A stretch of 14,208 bases of DNA. Source: CALROG01 sp943369755. GTDB taxonomy: Bacteria > Pseudomonadota > Gammaproteobacteria > Burkholderiales > Burkholderiaceae_C. The stretch covers positions 1-14,208 of the forward strand of contig CALROG020000053.1 in the NCBI GenBank assembly GCA_943369755.1, written 5' to 3'. This document shows positions 1 to 8,061 of the stretch, piece by piece; position 1 is the first letter of the stretch, and each line of letters begins with the position of its first letter. A program made the translations under genes and the position numbers. The notes beneath the pieces were generated by a model. That model was not told the origin of the DNA, did not search any database, and saw nothing but the letters and a program-made list of their open reading frames with translations.

Positions 1-1
1 G

Positions 2-601
2 GCCCGCGCTCTGGTGCTGGAGCCGGCGGTGTTGCTGTTTGACGAGCCGCTGTCCAACCTGGACGCCCGGCTGCGCCGCGAGATGCGCGAGGAAATCCGC
101 ACACTGCAGCAGCGCCTGCAGCTCACGGTTGCCTATGTCACGCACGACCAGAGCGAGGCGCTGGCCGTGAGCGACCAGATCATCGTGATGGATGGCGGCC
201 TGATCGCCCAGAACGGCACACCGCAGGAGCTGTATGAGTACCCCAAAACCGAGTTTGTGGCCGGCTTCATGGGCGAGGCCATGTTGTTTCCGGCACGCAC
301 CGACGCCAGCGGCCAGGTGGCGCTGGGCCCCTTGCGCATCACCCCGCGAACAACCATGGCGCAAGGCACCGTCAAGGTAGCGGTGCGGCCCGAGGCCTGG
401 CACATCGGCCCGCCCGGTGCGGGGCTCGCGGCACGCTTGGTCAAGGCGGCCTACCTGGGCAGCAACTTTGAATACACATTCGAGACCGAGCTGGGCGCGA
501 TCTTCGTTGTGTCCCCGGACCTGACACGCGTGCTGCAGCCGGGTGCCGACGTGGGCCTGAGTTTGGCCGATCATGGCGTCTCGGTGGTGCGGGTTTCGTA
601 A
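2..601 (+). CDS. ABC transporter ATP-binding protein, FbpC/PotA-like (3' end, partial)
   Basis: This is the C-terminal 199 codons of a cytoplasmic ATPase that powers a binding-protein-dependent importer; the gene enters from the left edge and ends at TAA 599-601. The reading frame opens inside the nucleotide-binding domain, just after the signature motif, at the Walker B stretch VLLFDEP. The D-loop SNLDARLR and the H-loop VTHDQSEAL follow, then the family-typical ELYEYPKTEFVAGFMG. The last ~100 residues form a TOBE-like regulatory domain (contains VAVRPE). This layout is typical of iron(III), spermidine/putrescine or similar importer ATPases (FbpC, PotA, UgpC group). The Walker A, the signature motif and the permease partners lie outside the window, so the substrate cannot be set; an Fe(III)/FbpC-like role is only an inference from the C-terminal style. 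Confidence 0.88.
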   Translation, partial: ARALVLEPAVLLFDEPLSNLDARLRREMREEIRTLQQRLQLTVAYVTHDQSEALAVSDQIIVMDGGLIAQNGTPQELYEYPKTEFVAGFMGEAMLFPARTDASGQVALGPLRITPRTTMAQGTVKVAVRPEAWHIGPPGAGLAARLVKAAYLGSNFEYTFETELGAIFVVSPDLTRVLQPGADVGLSLADHGVSVVRVS

Positions 602-630
602 TCGCCACAAACTTCCTGCATGAAGCGGCG

Positions 631-646
631 CGGGATAATCAGCACA
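631..646 (+). promoter_or_regulatory. Possible -10 box directly before tal
   Basis: GATAAT at 634-639 matches a sigma-70 -10 box at five of six positions and ends six bases before the tal ATG at 646. If used, transcription would start at or next to the ATG, giving a leaderless or nearly leaderless message. That would fit the lack of a clear ribosome binding site here (only GGGA). No convincing -35 hexamer is seen 16-18 bases upstream, so this is a weak call. Read-through from the upstream ABC gene, 44 bases away, is the alternative. Confidence 0.3.
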
Positions 647-1593
647 TGAATCAACTCGACGCGCTCAAGCAGTTCACCACCGTGGTGGCCGATACCGGAG
701 ATTTCAGGCAACTGGCCCAGTTCAAGCCGCAGGACGCCACCACCAATCCGTCGCTGATCCTGAAAGCCGTGCAGAAGGCCGAGTACGCGCCGCTGCTCAA
801 GGAAACAGTGACGCAGTTTCGCGGCAAACCGCTCGATGAAGTGATGGACCGGCTGCTGGTACGTTTTGGCCGTGAGATCCTGGCCATCATTCCGGGGCGG
901 GTGTCTACCGAGGTGGATGCGCGCCTGAGCTTTGACACCAATGCCACGTTGACGCGGGCCGAGCGCATTGTTGAGCTGTACCAGGCCGAAGGTGTGCCGG
1001 TGCAGCGGATTTTGATAAAAATTGCGGCCACCTGGGAGGGTATCCAGGCGGCAGCCAGGCTGGAGCAGCGCGGCATCCACACCAACCTCACGCTCTTGTT
1101 CTCGTTCTCGCAGGCTGTGGCCTGCGGCCAGGCCCGGGTGCAACTGATCTCGCCGTTTGTGGGCCGCATCTACGACTGGTACAAAAAGAGCGCCGGGGCC
1201 GCATGGGACGAAGCCGCCAACACCGGTGCCAACGACCCGGGGGTGAAGTCGGTGCGCCAGATCTACAACCACTACAAGCATTTCGGCATTGCCACCGAGG
1301 TCATGGGTGCCAGCTTTCGCAACACCGGCCAGATCACGGCACTGGCTGGTTGCGATTTGCTGACCATCAGCCCGGAACTGCTGGCGCAACTGGCCGCAGC
1401 CGATGCACCGTTGCCCCGCGCACTGGATGCGGCGGCCGCCAAGGCATTGGTGCTGGAGCCTGTGAACTACGACGAAGCCGGGTTCCGCTACGCGCTCAAT
1501 GAGGACGCCATGGCCACCGAAAAGCTGGCTGAAGGCATTCGCGCTTTTGCCGCCGACGCGGTGAAGCTCGAGCAACTCATGCGGGCCGCCTGA
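646..1593 (+). CDS. tal: Transaldolase (TalB type)
   Basis: The 315-residue cytoplasmic enzyme transfers a dihydroxyacetone unit between sedoheptulose-7-phosphate and glyceraldehyde-3-phosphate in the non-oxidative pentose phosphate pathway. Its length matches the classic TalB subfamily (about 315-320), not the short 220-residue TalC type. The Schiff-base lysine is K125 in ILIKIAATWEG, equivalent to K132 of E. coli TalB. A constant offset also places the other active-site residues: D16 (VVADTGDF), N34 (DATTNPS), E89 (VSTEVDARLSF), S169 and R174 (LISPFVGRIYDWY). The ATG at 646 gives the usual N-terminus MNQLDALKQFT. pgi starts four bases after the stop, so the two are almost certainly co-transcribed. 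Nothing appears truncated or displaced. Confidence 0.97.
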   Translation: MNQLDALKQFTTVVADTGDFRQLAQFKPQDATTNPSLILKAVQKAEYAPLLKETVTQFRGKPLDEVMDRLLVRFGREILAIIPGRVSTEVDARLSFDTNATLTRAERIVELYQAEGVPVQRILIKIAATWEGIQAAARLEQRGIHTNLTLLFSFSQAVACGQARVQLISPFVGRIYDWYKKSAGAAWDEAANTGANDPGVKSVRQIYNHYKHFGIATEVMGASFRNTGQITALAGCDLLTISPELLAQLAAADAPLPRALDAAAAKALVLEPVNYDEAGFRYALNEDAMATEKLAEGIRAFAADAVKLEQLMRAA

Positions 1594-1597
1594 CGCA

Positions 1598-3205
1598 ATG
1601 GCCCTGTTCGACCCGGAACGTTTGCGCTGCGACCAGACCGCTGCCTGGGCGGCGCTGCAAACGCTGTTTTATGGCACCGGCCGCGACTTCGACCTGCGTG
1701 ACGCTTTCGCCAGCGACCCGGCCCGGTTTGAGGCTTTCAGCCTGCAAGCGCCACATGTTTTTGCCGACCTGTCCAAGAACCTGATTGACGCCCCCACCCA
1801 GGCGCTGTTGTTGGCCATGGCGGATGAATGCGGTGTCCAGCAGCACCGTGACGCAATGTTCGCAGGCGAGCCGATCAACACCACCGAGCAGCGCGCGGTG
1901 ATGCATTGGTTATTGCGAAATCCGGCTGTAGCCCGCACAGATACTGCGTCAGCCACTATAAAAAATATAGCAAACCTGAATCTGGCAGGCCAGTGGGGCG
2001 ATGTGCTTGCCACCCGCGACGCGATGCTGGCCTACGCTGAGGCAGTGCGCGCGGATGAGCGCATCACCGACGTAGTGAACATCGGCATTGGCGGCTCGGA
2101 CCTTGGGCCGCAAATGGCGGTGCGCGCGCTGGACGAGTTCGTCACGCCGGGCAAGCGCTTTCACTTTGTCTCCAATGTTGACGGCCACGCCCTTGCCGCT
2201 GTGCTGCGCGACTTGAAGCCGCACAGCACGCTGTTTCTGGTGTCGTCCAAGACCTTCACCACTGCCGAGACACTGACCAACGCGCATTCAGCGCGCCAGT
2301 GGTTCCAGGCCCAGGGCGGCACAGACATTGCCCGGCATTTCGTAGCACTGACCACCAACAGCGCTTTGGCGCGCGAGTTCGGCATCAGTACCTGCTTTGG
2401 TTTTCACGACTGGGTGGGCGGGCGTTACTCGCTTTGGTCCGCCATCGGCCTGCCGGTTGCGATGGCGATTGGCGCGCAGAACTTTTTGGCCATGCTGGGC
2501 GGTGCGCATGACATGGACCAGCACTTTCGCGGTGCCCCCCTGGCCCAAAACCTGCCGCTGCGTCTGGCCCTGCTGGACGTGTGGTACCGCAACTTTCACG
2601 GCTTTACCAGCCGCAGCATTGCGCCGTACCACAGCGCGCTGAGCCGCCTGCCGGCCTATTTGCAGCAGCTTGAAATGGAAAGCAATGGCAAGCGGGTAGA
2701 CCAGCGCGGCGAGCCGCTGCCCGTGCAAACCGCGCCGGTGTTGTGGGGCGAGCCCGGCACCAACGGCCAGCATGCTTTTTTTCAGCTTCTGCACCAGGGC
2801 AGCGACCGGGTGCCGGTGGAGTTTGTGGCGGTGCGCCAGGCCTCGCATCCGCTGGGCGGTCACCATAACCTGTTGCTGGCCAACGCCCTGGCTCAGGCGC
2901 AGGCGTTGATGCTCGGTCAGGCCGACGCAGGCGGCCACCGCGACTTTCCGGGCAATCGGCCAAGTACCTTCCTGATACTCGACGCGCTCACGCCCGCAAG
3001 CCTGGGCGCGCTGCTGGCGCTGCAAGAACACCGTGTTTTTGTCAGCGGCTCGCTCTGGGGAATCAACAGCTTTGACCAGTGGGGCGTTGAACTGGGCAAG
3101 GTGCTGGCCAAAGACATTGCGCCGCGCCTGCAAAGCGGGGACGCAACCGGCCTGGACGGCTCCACCGCCGGGCTGCTGCGCCACCTGCGCGGCGACGGCA
3201 CATAA
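1598..3205 (+). CDS. pgi: Glucose-6-phosphate isomerase
   Basis: The 535-residue cytoplasmic enzyme interconverts glucose-6-phosphate and fructose-6-phosphate. Conserved blocks are present in order: NIGIGGSDLGP (residues 161-171), the PGI signature DWVGGRYSLWSAIG (271-284), the second substrate block WGEPGTNGQHAFFQLLHQG with the catalytic glutamate E385, a candidate ring-opening histidine H417 in QASHP, and the lysine K501 in SFDQWGVELGK. The ATG lies four bases after tal, with no strong ribosome binding site, suggesting translational coupling. One oddity: residues about 114-133 (TDTASATIKNIANLN...) replace the shorter loop normally found before the dinucleotide-like fold. They are encoded by AT-rich DNA containing a small palindrome (1956-1970). 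All catalytic residues remain, so the enzyme should be active. Confidence 0.97.
   Translation: MALFDPERLRCDQTAAWAALQTLFYGTGRDFDLRDAFASDPARFEAFSLQAPHVFADLSKNLIDAPTQALLLAMADECGVQQHRDAMFAGEPINTTEQRAVMHWLLRNPAVARTDTASATIKNIANLNLAGQWGDVLATRDAMLAYAEAVRADERITDVVNIGIGGSDLGPQMAVRALDEFVTPGKRFHFVSNVDGHALAAVLRDLKPHSTLFLVSSKTFTTAETLTNAHSARQWFQAQGGTDIARHFVALTTNSALAREFGISTCFGFHDWVGGRYSLWSAIGLPVAMAIGAQNFLAMLGGAHDMDQHFRGAPLAQNLPLRLALLDVWYRNFHGFTSRSIAPYHSALSRLPAYLQQLEMESNGKRVDQRGEPLPVQTAPVLWGEPGTNGQHAFFQLLHQGSDRVPVEFVAVRQASHPLGGHHNLLLANALAQAQALMLGQADAGGHRDFPGNRPSTFLILDALTPASLGALLALQEHRVFVSGSLWGINSFDQWGVELGKVLAKDIAPRLQSGDATGLDGSTAGLLRHLRGDGT
1956..1970. repeat. AT-rich micro-palindrome inside pgi
   Basis: CTATA (1956-1960), five A, TATAG (1966-1970) is a perfect 5-bp inverted repeat. 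It sits in an island of A/T within an otherwise GC-rich gene. It encodes part of a peptide (ATIKNIAN, about residues 119-126) in a region where Pgi proteins vary in length. It resembles the small GCTA...TAGC elements common in Comamonadaceae DNA (my recollection, not tested here). A related-looking element lies at 9435-9451. Confidence 0.45.
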
Positions 3206-3235
3206 AAAAAGGGCCGCTTTCGCGGCCCCTTCGTT
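3204..3235. terminator. Bidirectional intrinsic terminator between pgi and groEL
   Basis: GGGCCGC (3211-3217), loop TTTC, GCGGCCC (3222-3228) forms a perfect 7-bp GC stem. On the minus strand the stem is followed by a run of seven T (complement of 3204-3210), a strong signal for the end of the groES-groEL message, about 30 bases past the groEL stop. On the plus strand it is followed by CTTCGTTTT, weaker but usable for pgi, whose stop codon touches the A run. Confidence 0.85.
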
Positions 3236-3258
3236 TTGAGCAGGTGCTCAGCAGGACA

Positions 3259-4920
<1,662 letters not shown>

Positions 4921-4961
4921 GTTTGTTTCTCCTGAGAATTAAGGTGGGTTGGGGGCAGAGC

Positions 4962-4985
4962 GGCCAGGCGCGGTGCGCATTGGCC
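4962..4985 (-). promoter_or_regulatory. Intercistronic hairpin between groES and groEL
   Basis: In the 81-base gap, GGCCA (4962-4966) pairs with TGGCC (4981-4985), and GCGC (4968-4971) pairs with GCGC (4975-4978) around a 3-base loop, leaving a small internal loop. No T run follows, so it is not a terminator. Such structures between groES and groEL can mark message processing or change relative stability; that role is inferred. Confidence 0.35.
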
Positions 4986-5001
4986 GGCCAGTCCCGCAAA
5001 A

Positions 5002-5295
5002 TTACTTGGTTTCGACGACCGCAAAAAGGTCTTCTTCTTTCATGACGAGCAGCTCGTCGCCGTCGACCTTGACGGTCTGGCCGCTGTACTTGCCAAACAA
5101 AACGCGGTCACCGACCTTGACGTTCATGTTCACCAGCTCGCCCTTGTCGTTCTTGCGGCCGGGGCCAACGGCCAGCACTTCACCCTGGTCGGGCTTCTCG
5201 GCGGCGGCGTCGGGGATGACGATGCCAGAGGCGGTCTTGGTTTCGCTGTCGATACGCTTGACGATCACGCGATCGGCGAGAGGACGAAGTTTCAT
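5002..5295 (-). CDS. groES: Co-chaperonin GroES (Hsp10)
   Basis: The 97-residue protein forms the heptameric lid of the GroEL cage. The sequence starts MKLRPLADRVIVKRI and contains the mobile loop region ETKTASGIVIPDAAAEKP (residues 18-35) that contacts GroEL. The core motif GEVLAVGPG and the C-terminal VGDRVLFGKYSG...EEDLFAVVE follow; the length is exactly typical. The frame is open 12 codons further upstream, but the ATG at 5293-5295 is chosen because AGGAGA lies just before it and because it gives the family's standard N-terminus. It heads the operon with groEL and is controlled by the CIRCE/sigma promoter region at 5385-5439. Confidence 0.98.
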   Translation of the reverse strand: MKLRPLADRVIVKRIDSETKTASGIVIPDAAAEKPDQGEVLAVGPGRKNDKGELVNMNVKVGDRVLFGKYSGQTVKVDGDELLVMKEEDLFAVVETK

Positions 5296-5336
5296 TGCAT
5301 CTCCTGGATTAGAAACAGAGGGGTTGGTCAATCAAT

Positions 5337-5358
5337 AGCGCCAACAGAAGTTGGTGCT
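5337..5358 (-). other. Hairpin in the groES leader
   Basis: CCAAC (5341-5345), loop AGAA, GTTGG (5350-5354) forms a 5-bp stem. It is extended beyond one mismatch by three more pairs (5337-5339 with 5356-5358). It lies in the untranslated leader between CIRCE and the groES start. It does not cover the ribosome binding site, so a thermometer role is unlikely; it may stabilise the 5' end. Confidence 0.3.
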
Positions 5359-5384
5359 CATTAACTTATGGATCGATTTTGTTG

Positions 5385-5411
5385 TTAGCACTCAAATCCA
5401 TCGAGTGCTAA
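5385..5411 (-). promoter_or_regulatory. CIRCE operator (HrcA binding site)
   Basis: TTAGCACTC (5385-5393), nine spacer bases, GAGTGCTAA (5403-5411) is a perfect match to the CIRCE consensus inverted repeat. In many bacteria HrcA binds CIRCE and represses groESL until heat or unfolded protein titrates GroEL away from HrcA. The operator lies immediately downstream of the -10 box, where bound HrcA would block transcription. The hrcA gene is not in the window. Confidence 0.97.
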
Positions 5412-5439
5412 TGATACGGGCTTTTGTGACGATTTCAAG
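5411..5439 (-). promoter_or_regulatory. groESL promoter with overlapping sigma-70 and sigma-32 boxes
   Basis: Read on the minus strand, CTTGAAA (complement of 5433-5439) is an exact sigma-32 -35 box, and CCCGTATCAT (complement of 5411-5420) resembles the sigma-32 -10 box (consensus CCCCATnT). The same DNA also reads TTGAAA, 16 bases, TATCAT, a good sigma-70 promoter. The downstream end shares one base with CIRCE. Dual heat-shock-sigma and HrcA control of groESL is known in some beta- and other proteobacteria; here it is inferred from the sequence alone. Confidence 0.7.
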
Positions 5440-5770
5440 TCCGCCACGAGCTGTCTTTGTCGAGATTCAGTTGGTTCTGAATTTTTCTCACTCGGTTTGT
5501 GAACTGTTGGCGGGATCGCGTAGATCCCATGGACTGGGGCAGAAGGACTGAATGACGGACGCCCTCAGATGGCGAGCAAGGTAAAGACCATCGACGGCCC
5601 AAGTGCCCTACTTTTCGCGCAACGGCAGCACTTTATGGACGAGAACTTTTGCCGGGTGCCGCTGCGCGTGGTGATAAATGATTTTCCAGTTGGGCGCGAC
5701 TGTGCAACCGTCCGCTGCTCAATTGCGCCACAATGCCTGTGACAAGTTGTAAGGTCGTTGGAGTTAGTTG
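5440..5770. other. Intergenic stretch between groES promoter and DUF11 gene
   Basis: This divergent intergenic region of about 330 bases is richer in A/T than its neighbours up to about 5560. I see no RNA gene or known motif. A 57-codon open frame at 5569-5742 on the plus strand (starting MASKVKTIDGPSALLFAQRQ) has no recognisable family and no good ribosome binding site, so it is not called as a gene. The last bases carry the ribosome binding site (GGAG at 5760-5763) of the next gene. No clear -35/-10 pair for that gene was found. Confidence 0.5.
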
Positions 5771-6844
5771 ATGTATGACGCGAAGGCGATTCCTCGGGTG
5801 CTCCGTGCCTTGTGGATATGTGTCTTGGCGTTTGGTGCCGGCGGCGCATGGGCGCAGGCCACGGTGGTGACTGCGGCCACGCTGTGCCCGTCGATAACGC
5901 GCGAGCTCACCACCACCAATCTCGTCACGAACAGCGGCTTTAGCAGTACGTCCACCTCGCCTGGCAACGGAGGCGGCGTGGGGTTGGCTGCCTACAACAC
6001 CGAACCCGCCAACAATAATGTGGCCTATCAGAGCGGTCTGCGTATCGTCACCGCCGGGGCACCGGACCTGAACCAGGACCCGTTTCCCGGCGACGCGGCG
6101 CGCAATATCGCAGCCAGCAACAATTGGCTATTGGCCAATGGCAACACGCTGGGCACGGCCGGCATTTGGTGGAGCCAGCAGGTCACCGGCCTGACCCCCG
6201 AGCGCACCTACACCTTCATTGTTTACGCCTCCAGCCCTACTGCTGGCGCGCAGAACGGTGGCAATGCCCAGCGCGCGAACCTTCAATTGCAGGTGGCCCA
6301 ACTCGCAACCCAAACCAAAACACTGGGGTTGGTCTTGACCGATACCGCTGCCGCTGATGTTTGGCGCATCTATCAGACGACCTTTGAAGCCACGCAGACC
6401 ACGGCCACCCTGTCGATCCAGAACGCGGTACTTGCCCCCGTGACCGGCGCTGCCGGGGAGCGCCGCGGCCTGTTCGCCATAGCCCAGCCTAAATTGCGCG
6501 CCTGCGCATCGTTGATCAACCTGCAAGTGGGCAAGACCAACGCGAGTGGCGCTGTGGTGGCGGGCAGCGCCACCGTTTACACAGTGACCGTGGCCAACTA
6601 TGGCCCGGGTGGTGCCGATGACAGCGTACTAAAAGATACACCCGGTGCAGGCGAGAGCTGCACAAGCGTCACTTGCGCCTCCACTGCAGGTGGCGCGACT
6701 TGCCCCATTGAGGGGGCAGGCGCGGGCCAGCTAAGCATTGACAACTTGGTCCCGCCAGGCTCGGGCGTCCTGCTGGACACCTTGCCAGCCAACAGTACGA
6801 TCACGTTCCGGATCACCTGCAATGTAACGGCTACGGGGATCTGA
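5771..6844 (+). CDS. Secreted protein with C-terminal DUF11 domain
   Basis: The 357-residue protein of unknown function is predicted to be exported. ATG 5771 is preceded by GGAG seven bases away. Residues 1 to about 29 form a signal peptide (charged start, hydrophobic LRALWICVLAFGAGG, cleavage after AWA). Residues about 35-245 hold a Gly/Asn/Thr-rich beta-type region beginning NLVTNSGF and including GIWWSQQVTGLTPERTYTF; this looks like a jelly-roll, carbohydrate-binding-style sandwich (inference only). The final ~110 residues match the DUF11 repeat family: LQVGKTNASGAVVAGSATVY, then TVTVANYGPGGADDSVLKDT, ending CNVTATGI. DUF11 modules are Ig-like and common in bacterial and archaeal surface proteins. 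There is no sorting motif or membrane anchor, so it may be released or held in the outer envelope. It stands alone, with no obvious operon partner. A second, larger DUF11 gene begins at about 13057. Confidence 0.8.
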   Translation: MYDAKAIPRVLRALWICVLAFGAGGAWAQATVVTAATLCPSITRELTTTNLVTNSGFSSTSTSPGNGGGVGLAAYNTEPANNNVAYQSGLRIVTAGAPDLNQDPFPGDAARNIAASNNWLLANGNTLGTAGIWWSQQVTGLTPERTYTFIVYASSPTAGAQNGGNAQRANLQLQVAQLATQTKTLGLVLTDTAAADVWRIYQTTFEATQTTATLSIQNAVLAPVTGAAGERRGLFAIAQPKLRACASLINLQVGKTNASGAVVAGSATVYTVTVANYGPGGADDSVLKDTPGAGESCTSVTCASTAGGATCPIEGAGAGQLSIDNLVPPGSGVLLDTLPANSTITFRITCNVTATGI

Positions 6845-7105
6845 CTCTGTCGCGATGTGCCTTGGCTGAACTGCGTGATGATTCCGGGCGTGTCGGGAGT
6901 CTGGGCAGTCGCTCGACGCGGTGCGGCACGGTTTGAGGCTGGTAGCCGAGGGCCTGCAAGCCGGGTTCGTGCTGGCCAACGTGCAGGAACCCGCTTGAAT
7001 CAGCCGAGGGGGCCTGCGTGGCGGTGCCGGCGCCGGTGCCTGTCACGGTTGTGAAGCACTCGCAGCCCGATTGAACCTACAGTCAGGCGATGGACAGTGC
7101 GCACC
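6845..7105. other. Intergenic stretch, possible gene remnant
   Basis: About 260 bases between the DUF11 gene and the EamA gene. A 38-codon stretch at 6882-6998 in the plus frame reads like the natural end of a helical protein (LDAVRHGLRLVAEGL, then QAGFVLANVQEPA and a stop). It has no start codon and is closed by a stop just upstream, so it may be a decayed gene tail or chance. No terminator with a T run was found after the DUF11 stop. Confidence 0.35.
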
Positions 7106-8047
7106 ATGGGTGAGGCCAGACGGCTGAAAACCGGCAGACATGCGCTGCTGCGGCGCGCGGCGCTGGTTCAGCGACGCTTGACGCGGCTTGACCCGACAGT
7201 GCGTGGCCTGATGTGGTCTATGGCGGCGGGGTTATTGTTCGTTTTTCTCAACGCCTTGATGCGCGGCCTGGCATTGCAGCTAGACCCGTTTCAGACCCAA
7301 TTTCTGCGCTACCTGGCGGGTTGTGTGGTGTTATTGCCCCTGGTGCTGCGGGCTGGCCTGACGGCCTACCGGCCGCAAAACATGGGTGGGCAGTTTGCCC
7401 GTGGGGCGGTGCACACGCTGGGGCTTTGCCTGTGGTTTGTGGCGATACCGCACATCACGCTGGCGGACACCACGGCCATCGGCTTCACCGGCCCAATCTT
7501 CATCATGCTGGGGGCCTGGTTGGTGTTTCGCGAGCCGATGCGCTGGGAACGCTGGGTCGCCGCGCTGATCGGCTTTGCGGGTGTTCTGATTGTGGTGGCA
7601 CCCAAGTTGTCGGGCAGCGGCGGGCACTACACCCTGGTGATGCTGGCTTCCGCACCGGTGTTCGCGGCTTCGTTCCTGATTACCAAGAGCCTCACGCGCT
7701 ACGAACGGCCCACCGTCATTGTGGTTTGGCAATCGATCACGGTTGCGCTGTGCAGCCTGCCGCTGGCCTTGCTGAACTGGCAGGCACCCACAGCGCTGCA
7801 ATGGGGGGTGTTTTTGCTGTGTGGGGCGCTGGGCAGTGCCGGCCACTACTGCCTGACGCGGTCGTTCACCATTGCAGATATCTCGGCCACCCAGTCGGTA
7901 AAGTTCCTTGACCTGGTGTGGGCTTCAATCGTGGGCTGGCTGATGTTTTCTGATCGGCCTAGCCAGTGGACCCTGATCGGCGGCGGGGTGATATGCGCCT
8001 CCACTATCTGGATCGCGCAACGCGAGGCGCGGCACCGGCACTCCTGA
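7106..8047 (+). CDS. EamA/DMT-family membrane transporter
   Basis: The 313-residue inner-membrane protein belongs to the drug/metabolite transporter superfamily, with two EamA repeats of about five helices each. The first repeat runs from roughly residue 33 (GLMWSMAAGLLFVFLNALM) through RAGL, FARGAVHTLGLCLWFVAIP and TAIGFTGPIFIMLGAWLVF to GFAGVLIVVAPKL. The second runs from YTLVMLASAPVFAASFLITK to TLIGGGVICASTIWIAQRE. Conserved features include the end-of-repeat Glu-Pro-Met-Arg-Trp loop (FREPMRWERW) and SATQSVKFLDLVWASIVGW. The substrate is unknown; members export amino acids, nucleotide-type metabolites or other small solutes. The start is uncertain: ATG 7106 is chosen, GTG 7097 is in frame just upstream, and ATG 7211 would remove the whole basic N-terminal tail. 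None has a strong ribosome binding site. queC follows after 14 bases, so they may share a transcript. Confidence 0.88.
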   Translation: MGEARRLKTGRHALLRRAALVQRRLTRLDPTVRGLMWSMAAGLLFVFLNALMRGLALQLDPFQTQFLRYLAGCVVLLPLVLRAGLTAYRPQNMGGQFARGAVHTLGLCLWFVAIPHITLADTTAIGFTGPIFIMLGAWLVFREPMRWERWVAALIGFAGVLIVVAPKLSGSGGHYTLVMLASAPVFAASFLITKSLTRYERPTVIVVWQSITVALCSLPLALLNWQAPTALQWGVFLLCGALGSAGHYCLTRSFTIADISATQSVKFLDLVWASIVGWLMFSDRPSQWTLIGGGVICASTIWIAQREARHRHS

Positions 8048-8061
8048 GGGCTGCGAGCACA

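Noticed and set aside
571..1575. A 334-codon frame antisense to tal.
   Set aside because: It overlaps a certain gene over its full length, has no recognisable protein features and no start signals.
2288..3184. A 298-codon minus-strand frame inside pgi.
   Set aside because: It lies wholly within pgi and has no family resemblance.
5569..5742. 57-codon plus-strand frame between groES and the DUF11 gene.
   Set aside because: No ribosome binding site at a proper distance, no family resemblance and odd composition; not strong enough to call a gene.
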